Source of the DNA: Homoserinimonas sp044769865
GTDB taxonomy: Bacteria; Actinomycetota; Actinomycetes; Actinomycetales; Microbacteriaceae
Reading direction: 5' to 3'
Length of the DNA stretch: 64,000 nt
Assembly (NCBI RefSeq): GCF_044769865.1
Contig: NZ_JBIZWA010000001.1
Location: 1,054,001-1,118,000, forward strand
Every line of letters starts with the position of its first letter. Position 1 is the first letter of the stretch. Positions 51,007-57,655 of the stretch are shown here, piece after piece. The notes beneath the pieces were generated by a model that saw only the letters and a program-made list of their open reading frames with translations, did not search any database and was not told the origin of the DNA. The translations under genes were made by a program, and so were the position numbers.

Positions 51007-52592
51007 CGCAGCAACCCGCCGGATGGCCCCTCAGGGAGTGCACAATCCCCAGCATGCTGGAGCGACGGGCGATCGAGCACCCGGACCGACCACTCGTGCG
51101 GTTCGGCGAGCACCGTCGCACAGTGCGGGAGGTGCGCGACGACGCTGCTCGGGTGGGCGCAATGCTGCTTGCTGAGGGCGTGCAGGCGGGTGACCGGGTT
51201 GCTCTCTTGATGGGCAACCGGCGTGAACACCTCGACCTCATCCTCGGATGCGCTTGGATCGGCGCCATTGCGGTTCCCATAAACGTCGCTGCGCGTGGCG
51301 TGCAGTTGCACCACATCCTGAAGAACTCCGGTGCTCGTGTGATCGCTATCGAGAGCGAGCTCATGGAGCCGTTGCTCGCGCTGCCTGACCTGGCTGCGCT
51401 CACGGATGTGTGGACGCTCGGCACACCCTCGGTCGCGTTGGATGGCGTGCGGGTCCGCGACCTCCCTCGGCGCCCGAACCGGGTGCCACCCGCGGAGGTC
51501 CGACCATCTGACACAGCAGTCATCCTCTACACGTCGGGCACCACGGGTGCCGCCAAGGGGGTCATGTGCCCCCAGGCGCAGTTCTTCTGGTGGGGCTATA
51601 ACGTGTCGACCCAGTTCGAACTCAGCGAGCAGGACGTGCTGCACACGGTTCTTCCGCTCTTCCATACGAATGCGCTCAACGCCTTCTTCCAAGCCCTGTA
51701 CTCCGGCGCGGAGATCGTCTACGGCCGGCGATTCTCGGCATCCGGATTCTGGGCAGAGGTCACAGAATCCGGAGCAACCTTCACCTACCTCCTCGGCACC
51801 ATGGTCTCCATCCTGATGGGGCGGCCGCCGAGCGACTCCGACCGGGCGCACTCCGTCGCGGCAGCGCTCGCACCGTCGACCCCGCCTGCTGTCTTGCAGG
51901 CGTTCGCTGAGCGCTTCGGTGTCGCTTTGATCGATGGGTACGGTTCAACCGAGACGAATTCGGTGCTCGCCGCGAGTCGGTCTGAGCAGCGTCCCGGCTA
52001 CATGGGCACCGTACAGCCCGGATTCGTGGCGAGGGTGATCGACCACGAGGGGGACGACGTGCCTCTCGGCGAGCCCGGCCAGTTGGTCCTTCGCAACGAG
52101 CAGCCCTACGCGTTCGCGACCGGATACTTCGGTATGGCGGAGAAGACGGTCGAAGCTTGGAGCGACCTCTGGTTTCACACCGGGGACCGAGTCACGGTGG
52201 AGGCCGACGGCTGGATGCGGTTCGTGGACCGCATGAATGACCTGATCCGTCGGCGGGGAGAGAACATCTCCTCCGTTGCCGTCGAGGAGGCACTCCGTCT
52301 TCATCCGGACGTGTCCGAGGTCGCGGTCTATGCTGTCGATTCCGAGCTTGGAGAAGACGAGGTGATGGCCGCGATAGTGCCCAGGCCGGGTGCGGAGATC
52401 GATTTTGCGGAGCTCACGGCATTCTGCGAGCCCAGGCTCGCCTATTTCGCGATCCCGCGATTCTTCTCACTCCTCGAAGCCATGCCACTGACTGAGAACG
52501 GAAAGGTGCGCAAGGGACCGTTGCGGGAGGCAGGTGCAGCTGCAGCCCACTGGGACCGCGAGGCTGCAGGCGTTGTCCTGAGTCGTCGATGA
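51003..52592 (+). CDS. Acyl-CoA ligase (AMP-binding family)
   Basis: A 529-residue adenylate-forming enzyme. ATP loop LYTSGTTGAAKGV near residue 178, core motif DGYGSTE near 315, and C-terminal hinge DRMNDLIRRRGENIS near 415 with the adenylation Lys in ENGKVRKG. It resembles carnitine/crotonobetaine-CoA ligase CaiC and other broad acyl-CoA ligases. It would activate the imported acid before the thiolase-fold/DUF35 step. ATGA overlap with the DUF35 gene. Confidence 0.88.
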   Translation: MTQQPAGWPLRECTIPSMLERRAIEHPDRPLVRFGEHRRTVREVRDDAARVGAMLLAEGVQAGDRVALLMGNRREHLDLILGCAWIGAIAVPINVAARGVQLHHILKNSGARVIAIESELMEPLLALPDLAALTDVWTLGTPSVALDGVRVRDLPRRPNRVPPAEVRPSDTAVILYTSGTTGAAKGVMCPQAQFFWWGYNVSTQFELSEQDVLHTVLPLFHTNALNAFFQALYSGAEIVYGRRFSASGFWAEVTESGATFTYLLGTMVSILMGRPPSDSDRAHSVAAALAPSTPPAVLQAFAERFGVALIDGYGSTETNSVLAASRSEQRPGYMGTVQPGFVARVIDHEGDDVPLGEPGQLVLRNEQPYAFATGYFGMAEKTVEAWSDLWFHTGDRVTVEADGWMRFVDRMNDLIRRRGENISSVAVEEALRLHPDVSEVAVYAVDSELGEDEVMAAIVPRPGAEIDFAELTAFCEPRLAYFAIPRFFSLLEAMPLTENGKVRKGPLREAGAAAAHWDREAAGVVLSRR

Positions 52593-52596
52593 CGAT

Positions 52597-52632
52597 GGTG
52601 GAAGGAGGAGGATCGCACTCCCTCCTTCCACC
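52597..52632. terminator. Bidirectional terminator hairpin
   Basis: GGTGGAAGGAGG and CCTCCTTCCACC form a perfect 12-bp stem with a 12-base loop, between the convergent ligase (stop 52592) and Ohr-like gene (stop 52640). Confidence 0.8.
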
Positions 52633-52639
52633 GATTCCG

Positions 52640-53050
52640 TTAAGCGTGTCGCACTGTCACGGGAATATTGCCCGATACCGCCCTTGAGTACGGGCATTTC
52701 GCGTGGGCGCCCTCGAGCAGACGACCTGCGATTGCCGAGTCCACTCCCGGAAGGTCCGCGACGAGCTCGACCGAGAGGCCGAAGGCCTCACCGTCGTGGG
52801 CGATTGTGACGAAAGCCGTGACCGAGGCGTCGACTAGTTTTACCCTCTCCTGGCGCGCGACGGTTGAGAGGGCCGACATGAAGCAGGCGGAGTAGCCCGC
52901 CGCAAACAGTTGCTCCGGGTTGGACACGTCCCCGCCGGCGCCGCCGATCTCCTTAGGAATGCCGAGTCGGAGGTCGATGAGGCCGTCATTCGTGCGAACT
53001 GCGCCGTTCCGGCCGTTGCCGTCTGTGGTTGCTTGTGCCGTGTACTTCAT
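52640..53050 (-). CDS. Ohr/OsmC-family peroxidase
   Basis: A 136-residue OsmC-fold protein. The two redox cysteines lie in AAGYSACFMSAL (near residue 55) and HAKCPYSRAVSGN (near 118), the Ohr pattern, and NPEQLFAAGYSACF is the family hallmark. It reduces organic or fatty-acid hydroperoxides in the cytosol. No OhrR gene is adjacent; it is the last gene of the minus-strand unit. Confidence 0.9.
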   Translation of the reverse strand: MKYTAQATTDGNGRNGAVRTNDGLIDLRLGIPKEIGGAGGDVSNPEQLFAAGYSACFMSALSTVARQERVKLVDASVTAFVTIAHDGEAFGLSVELVADLPGVDSAIAGRLLEGAHAKCPYSRAVSGNIPVTVRHA

Positions 53051-53083
53051 GAGATTCCTTCGGTGTGGTGTGTAGTGCGGGGG

Positions 53084-53890
53084 TCAGTTGAGAGGGGCCA
53101 TGGGGGGAGCGTGCACGATCGCCGCGAGCTCGTCGACCGCCTGACGCGATGCCTTCGCGAAGGTCGATCCGCGGGAAACGGGAGTGCCGAGCTCCTTTGC
53201 GATTCCCACGGAGGCTTCCGCCTGCCGCACCGCCAAGAGCGTCGGATTCGCCACCATCGCATCCGGAACATTGAGTTCGTTGTCTCGCGAACTCAGGAGC
53301 GCGAAGAGGCCCCCCGCCGACATCACGACGTCGACACCGCTCGCCTCCACCATCGTGCTCGCGAGCCCAACGAACGTCTGCTTGATCGAGGCATACGCCT
53401 CAGGATCGTCGAACGCCGCCACGGCGAGATCCGGCGTGATCGTCATCGCCGCGACGTTGACCACTCGGTTTTCCAAGCCGTAGTGACGGATCTGTTCGCG
53501 GTGCCAGGGGATATACACGGGGTCGATCGAGATGATGCCGATTCGCCCTCCGAGCATGCAGGCCTGCATCATGCTCGCCTCGCCATGACCTATTACAGGG
53601 ATGTCCACCGCTGTGCGCGCCTCATACAGGAGCGAGTCCTGGAAATGACCGATCAGCACCGCGTCGAAACCCTCACGCTCTGCCTCGATGACCCCCTGGA
53701 GTGAGTTGAGCCCACACCGCAACTCGCTGATTCGCCCCAACTGCGTGTCGGCGGGACGCATTCCGCGCACCTCATACGCGACCCCCGGGCCGGCGATCTC
53801 TTTGAGGTACTCGCTGAGGCGCCGCAGGTACGGTGCGTGGCGGTCGGGATCGGTGAAGCTTTGATAGAGGATGCGCATAGGCCTAGCCAT
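53084..53890 (-). CDS. Asp/Glu racemase-fold protein lacking both catalytic cysteines
   Basis: A 268-residue protein of the Asp/Glu/hydantoin racemase superfamily, seen in DAVLIGHFQDSLLYEARTAVDIPVIGHGEASMMQA, quoted here as LIGHFQDSLLYEAR and IPVIGHGEASM. In hydantoin racemases the first segment has Cys where this has H82, and the second catalytic Cys region (VIVLGCAG) reads VVMSAGG at 188-194. A Cys-Cys racemisation is therefore excluded; a lyase or decarboxylase-like use of the fold is possible. The start at 53890 overlaps the quinone oxidoreductase stop; 53878 is an alternative. Confidence 0.78.
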   Translation of the reverse strand: MARPMRILYQSFTDPDRHAPYLRRLSEYLKEIAGPGVAYEVRGMRPADTQLGRISELRCGLNSLQGVIEAEREGFDAVLIGHFQDSLLYEARTAVDIPVIGHGEASMMQACMLGGRIGIISIDPVYIPWHREQIRHYGLENRVVNVAAMTITPDLAVAAFDDPEAYASIKQTFVGLASTMVEASGVDVVMSAGGLFALLSSRDNELNVPDAMVANPTLLAVRQAEASVGIAKELGTPVSRGSTFAKASRQAVDELAAIVHAPPMAPLN

Positions 53891-54875
53891 CTTTCTGTGA
53901 GTGGTCGATCGTCAGCAGGAGCTTGCCGAGATGGCTGGATTCCTCCATGAGGCGGTGAGCCTCCATCGCCTCTGCCAGGTCGAACGTTCGATATGTGGTC
54001 GCGCTCGCAGCCCCGGAAGCGAAGAGCGGCCATACGTGTCGGCGGAGTTCGGAAAGAATCCGTGTCTTCTCGTCACGGGGACGCGTCCGCAGGCCTCGTC
54101 CGGTGATCGTGAGGTTCCGCTGGAGCAGGGGCTCAAGCGCCACGGATGCTCGAACGCCGCCCTGCAAGCCGATGATCGCCAAGTGGCCACCACGATCGAG
54201 GAGACCCAGATTGCGGTCGACGTAGTCGCCGCCCACCATGTCGAGGATCACATCGAAGCTCTGTCCACTTGCCGCGAAGGCCTCGGCGAAGTCCACCTCG
54301 CGGTAGTTGACAATGTCGTCGGCGCCAAGCCTCCGGCAGAAGGCCGCCTTCTCGGCGGAACCAACGGTCGCCGAGACGGCTGCGCCGAAGGCTCTCGCCA
54401 TCTGGATCGCCATCGACCCGATGCCGCTGGAGCCGCCGTGCACCAGCACGCGAATGCCTGACGCCAGCGGGCGCAGGGCGAACACGTTCGACCACACCGT
54501 CGCGGCTGCCTCAATGATGCCGGCAGCGTCGAGAAGACTCACTCCTTCGGGAACAGGGAGGACGTGCTCGGCCGGCACGCTCACGTACTCGGCGTAAGCG
54601 CCACCAGCCAGTAGGGCGCAGACCTCCGCTCCAAGCAGTCCAGGGTCGACATCCTTGCCGGCGGCGACGATCGTACCGGAACATTCGAGCCCGAGGATCT
54701 CCGTCTCTCCGGGGGGAGGGTCGTAGTTTCCCTTGCGCTGCATGACATCGGCCCGGTTGACACCCGCCGCTGACACCTTGATCAGCACGTCCCCGGCGTG
54801 CACCAAGGGGATAGGAGCCATGATTATCTCCAACTCGCGGTGTTCGGCCGGGCCGGTGGCGACCACAGCGCGCAT
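53883..54875 (-). CDS. NAD(P)H quinone oxidoreductase, PIG3 type
   Basis: A 330-residue MDR-superfamily protein starting MRAVVATGPAEH. The GroES-like part has KVSAAGVNRADVMQRKGNYDPPPG, and the Rossmann loop is LVHGGSSGIGSMAIQMARAFGA near residue 145. PIG3-type family marks are GNYDPPPG and YAEYVSVPAEHVLPVPEG. It reduces quinones or enones with NADPH. It overlaps the racemase-like gene by 8 bases, and its own 5' end has been duplicated at 54948-55025. Confidence 0.87.
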   Translation of the reverse strand: MRAVVATGPAEHRELEIIMAPIPLVHAGDVLIKVSAAGVNRADVMQRKGNYDPPPGETEILGLECSGTIVAAGKDVDPGLLGAEVCALLAGGAYAEYVSVPAEHVLPVPEGVSLLDAAGIIEAAATVWSNVFALRPLASGIRVLVHGGSSGIGSMAIQMARAFGAAVSATVGSAEKAAFCRRLGADDIVNYREVDFAEAFAASGQSFDVILDMVGGDYVDRNLGLLDRGGHLAIIGLQGGVRASVALEPLLQRNLTITGRGLRTRPRDEKTRILSELRRHVWPLFASGAASATTYRTFDLAEAMEAHRLMEESSHLGKLLLTIDHSQKDG

Positions 54876-54947
54876 CCCGTCGGCCTTGCTTAGTCTGCAC
54901 GGGTCATTGGGCACTCTCCGAGTCTGGCTGAGGAACCCCGTCGGGGC

Positions 54948-55025
54948 CTATGCCTCTTTTGGCTCAGTCCATGCCCGCCGAACTATGAGCCACTCGCGCG
55001 AGCCGGTGGTGACTACAGCGCGCAT
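54948..55025 (-). pseudogene. Duplicated 5' stub of the quinone oxidoreductase gene
   Basis: A 25-codon frame MRAVVTTGSREWLIVRRAWT... ending KEA. Its first eight codons are a near copy of the intact gene's start 150 bases downstream (MRAVVATG; GCGCGCATCCC shared), after which it diverges and stops. It looks like the leftover of a paralogous dehydrogenase gene or a local duplication. Confidence 0.5.
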
Positions 55026-55049
55026 CCCGCCGCGTCCCGCCGAGGATGT

Positions 55050-55105
55050 CGCTACAGTTTCCTCCTCCGGCTACAGAGAAAGCTGTAGCGCCGAGCAAGA
55101 AGTTG
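55050..55105. repeat. GCTACAG-type palindromic region (copy 3)
   Basis: CTACAG-AGAAAG-CTGTAG (55071-55088) is a perfect hairpin, flanked by a further GCTACAG at 55051 and a TTGCAGCGCC at 55103. Same core as at 10791-10831 and 23642-23713. Confidence 0.6.
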
Positions 55106-55136
55106 CAGCGCCGGGCGCAACCCGGAGGTCGCGCGC

Positions 55137-55553
55137 CTAGTCTGTGTACCCGAGGTTCCGCGCCATCCGCTCAAGCGAGCGCACGGTCGCGCGGTACTCC
55201 TCCTCCGTCAGGTCTTGCGCGAGCGAGTTGCGCAGGCCGTCGACGACCTCGCTCAGTCGCGTAAAGGCGACCGTGCCGCGTTCGGTGATCGCGTACTCGC
55301 CAGCGTCGACCGTGACCCAGCCGCTCTCGCGCAACTCACCGAGGTGCTCGGTCGCCGACTCGGTCGCGCCGGGTTCCGCGAATGGGGCGATGGCGCGGTC
55401 CAGTTGCTCGATCGTGGCGCTGCTCGCCGACAGCATGCTCAGCAACTGCCATTGTCGCCGCGTGACTCCGTGCTCTTCGATGATGGCCGCGAAACGCTCG
55501 TCGATCAGGCGGTCGACGAGCTTCAGCCAGTATCCGATCGGTCTCTCAGCCAT
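55137..55553 (-). CDS. MarR-family regulator
   Basis: A 138-residue winged-helix protein: YWLKLVDRLIDERFAAIIEEHGVTRRQWQLLSML is the dimer helix and first HTH helix, then ESATEHLGELRESGWVTVDAGEYAITERG the recognition helix and wing. Target unknown; it is read in the same direction as the quinone oxidoreductase block but a repeat region and stub lie between. Confidence 0.83.
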   Translation of the reverse strand: MAERPIGYWLKLVDRLIDERFAAIIEEHGVTRRQWQLLSMLSASSATIEQLDRAIAPFAEPGATESATEHLGELRESGWVTVDAGEYAITERGTVAFTRLSEVVDGLRNSLAQDLTEEEYRATVRSLERMARNLGYTD

Positions 55554-55656
55554 GCCGACACCCTAGCCACGAGGCATCCGCCCGACAACGGATGTCTCAA
55601 GCCAAGCCGCCGGCACGGCGCCACTAAGCCGCCCGCGCCGCGCCACCGCCCCGCGA

Positions 55657-55718
55657 ATGACCGCCTTTCGGACGGATGACTGCGCCGCGGCACGATCACT
55701 TGTCCGAAACCCAGTCAT
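55657..55718. repeat. Inverted repeat family B, copy 3
   Basis: A 62-bp element with arms ATGACCGCCTTTCGGACGGA and TTGTCCGAAACCCAGTCAT and the conserved centre GCCGCGGCAC. The least symmetrical copy: left arm follows copy 2, right arm follows copy 1. Confidence 0.85.
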
Positions 55719-55744
55719 GGGGCGGAAAGCGGTGGGAGCGGCGG

Positions 55745-55864
55745 GCGCCCCCGGGCTGCGGGCACCTTCGAGCTGCCGGCACCCCCGGGCTGTGGGCACA
55801 CTCGGGGTGCGGGGCACCCCCGGGCTACGAGTACGCGTGAGCCGCGGGCACGCCCGACCTGCCT
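55745..55864. repeat. 17-bp degenerate tandem array, seven units
   Basis: Units at 55745, 55762, 55779, 55796 (18 bp), 55814, 55831 and 55848 follow the pattern GCACCCCCGGGCTGCGG. It is a small minisatellite just downstream of the lyase-family gene. Confidence 0.8.
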
Positions 55865-55885
55865 GCGGGCAGGCCCGAGCAACCC

Positions 55886-56680
55886 CTAAAACGCGAAGCC
55901 GAGTTCCTCCGGGTACGGGCCGAGGCGCACGAGCTGCGCGGCGGCATCCTGCAGGTGCGCGAGTGTGAGCCCCATGGTGCCGGGGCCGAAGCTCACGCGG
56001 GCGACGCCGAGTTCGGCGAGACGCTTGAGGGGCACGCCGCCGGGCGTGCCGATGACGGAGATGAGTCCGTTGACCTCGTCGAGGGCGCGCTTGACCAGGT
56101 CTTCGTTCTTGAGGCCGAGGAAGAAGATGCAGTCGGCGCCCGCCTCGAGGTAGGCGTTGGCCCGTTCGACGGCCTCGTCCCAGTCGCCACCGGGTGCCGC
56201 GAGCGTGTCGACTCGGGCGTTGATGACGATGGGGATGCCCGAGACCGCGCCAGCGGCTCGAGCGGCGGCAACGCGGTCGGCTGCCTCGGCGATGGGGAAC
56301 TGCGGTGCCTTCTCCGGCCCGACGCTGTCTTCGATGTTGAGGCCCGCCGCGCCCACCTCGATGAGGCGTGAGACGTTCTCCTCGACACCCTTGGCTGTGT
56401 CGGAGTAGCCCTTCTCGAAGTCGACCGACACGGGCAGCTCGGTCGCGCCGATGATGGGCTTGAAGGCCTCGAGCGCCTGATCGACCGTCATGCCTTCGCC
56501 GTCGGGCAGCCCGCGGGCGAAGGAGATCGAGTGGCTCGCGGTCGCGAGGGCCTTCATGCCCGGCACTTCGCTCACGATCCGTGCGGTGACGACGTCCCAG
56601 ACGTTGGTGACGATGAGGGGGCTACCGGGCACGTGGAGGGAGCGCAGGAGCTCGGCCTTGACGAAGGTGGGGTTGGTCAT
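55886..56680 (-). CDS. Isocitrate lyase/PEP mutase-family enzyme
   Basis: A 264-residue TIM-barrel enzyme. Family blocks: NVWDVVTARIVSE near residue 26, PVSVDFEKGYSD near residue 83 (metal Asp), GLNIEDSVG near residue 115, and VINARVDTLA near residue 153. The carboxyphosphonoenolpyruvate/PEP mutase-like branch cleaves or rearranges 2-oxo or 2-methyl acids; which is not clear. The active-site loop with Cys typical of isocitrate lyase (KKCGH) is absent, so it is not isocitrate lyase itself. Confidence 0.85.
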   Translation of the reverse strand: MTNPTFVKAELLRSLHVPGSPLIVTNVWDVVTARIVSEVPGMKALATASHSISFARGLPDGEGMTVDQALEAFKPIIGATELPVSVDFEKGYSDTAKGVEENVSRLIEVGAAGLNIEDSVGPEKAPQFPIAEAADRVAAARAAGAVSGIPIVINARVDTLAAPGGDWDEAVERANAYLEAGADCIFFLGLKNEDLVKRALDEVNGLISVIGTPGGVPLKRLAELGVARVSFGPGTMGLTLAHLQDAAAQLVRLGPYPEELGFAF

Positions 56681-56760
56681 GCCCTAAGAGTGGCCCCACT
56701 CCGCGACATCCGCCACCCCTGCCCTTTCATAACCCGGCCCTTTCACAACTCAGGACTGGC

Positions 56761-56826
56761 CTTTCATAACTCAGGAGTCAGGTGCTGTGACGGCCGGCCT
56801 CCCAGGTGACTCCTGAGTTGGGAAAG
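56761..56826. repeat. Inverted repeat family E, overlapping a gene end
   Basis: Arm CTTTCATAACTCAGGAGTCA (56761-56780) pairs with 56807-56826 (two to three mismatches). Two further partial copies of the CCTTTCANAAC start lie at 56722 and 56738. The esterase stop codon is inside the left arm. Confidence 0.8.
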
Positions 56827-57640
56827 GGGTGAGGTGTTCGTCGAGGAAACCCGCGATGAGCGCCATGACGGATGGCGTCTCGAGTGCCGGGTCTTCGTGC
56901 CCCGCGCCACCGACGATGTGGAGGGCGGATGTCGCCCCGAGGCCGACGAGGGCGTCGTGCAGTGCGCGGCTGTGTTCGAGGGGCACGACGGCGTCGCGGT
57001 CGCCGTGCAGCAGCAGGTGCGGCGGGGCGTCGCGGTGCGCCCGCCAGCGGGGGCTCGCGGAGCGAAGCGCCGCATCCGCGTCGGCAGCGGATGTCTCGGA
57101 GTCGAGCCCGAGGTAGCCGTAGGCGCTCGGCGCCTTGAGGTAGCGCGCCTCGAAGGGCGAGCGTGCGGCGCTCATGACGAGGTCGGTCGGCGGGTACCAG
57201 GCGACGACGGCCCCGACACTGCTCGGCTGGTCGAGATGGTCACCGACAGGGCCGCTCTCGTCTGCCGTGAGCGCCGTGAGCGACGCGAGGTGCCCGCCCG
57301 CGGATGCTCCCCCGAGCCCGATGCGCGCGGGGTTGATGCCGTGCTCGGCAGCGTTGGCCCGCAGCCACCGCACGGCCGCCTTGACGTCGTGCACTGCGGC
57401 CGGGTGGAGGGCGTCGCCGCTGAGCCGGTAGCTGGCGCTCGCGACGACGAATCCGCGCTCGACGAGGGGCAGCATCCGCCCCTCGACGTCGTCACGCTTG
57501 TCGCCGACCGACCATCCCCCGCCGTGCAGGTAGATGAACAGCGGATGCTGCGCGGCACCGTCGTCAGGCACGTACAGGTCGAGCGTGACGTCGCGTTGCG
57601 GGGTGCTCGCGTAGACGAGGTCGTGCCGTGTCGTCACCAT
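56771..57640 (-). CDS. Alpha/beta hydrolase (BD-FAE/HSL-like esterase)
   Basis: A 289-residue esterase. Oxyanion motif HGGGW near residue 39, nucleophile GASAGG near residue 110, acid in LLHGDRDAVVPLEHS and His in GGAGHEDPALE. This is the carbohydrate- or aryl-esterase type related to BD-FAE. The last 18 residues (FPTQESPGRPAVTAPDS) come from repeat E, so the native enzyme probably ended at about EHLTP. A MFS gene lies just upstream in the same direction. Confidence 0.87.
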   Translation of the reverse strand: MVTTRHDLVYASTPQRDVTLDLYVPDDGAAQHPLFIYLHGGGWSVGDKRDDVEGRMLPLVERGFVVASASYRLSGDALHPAAVHDVKAAVRWLRANAAEHGINPARIGLGGASAGGHLASLTALTADESGPVGDHLDQPSSVGAVVAWYPPTDLVMSAARSPFEARYLKAPSAYGYLGLDSETSAADADAALRSASPRWRAHRDAPPHLLLHGDRDAVVPLEHSRALHDALVGLGATSALHIVGGAGHEDPALETPSVMALIAGFLDEHLTPFPTQESPGRPAVTAPDS

Positions 57641-57655
57641 GAAGGCCTCCCGGAG

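Larger units (their letters stand above)
55554..55885. other. 332-bp repeat-filled gap
   Basis: Contains repeat B copy 3 (55657-55718) and a 17-bp tandem array (55745-55864). No credible gene; a 103-codon frame through it is an artefact of the array's 17-bp period. Confidence 0.75.

Noticed and set aside
55644..55968. 103-codon plus-strand frame over the tandem array
   Set aside because: It runs through repeat B and the 17-bp array and into the antisense of the lyase-family gene; no coding signature.
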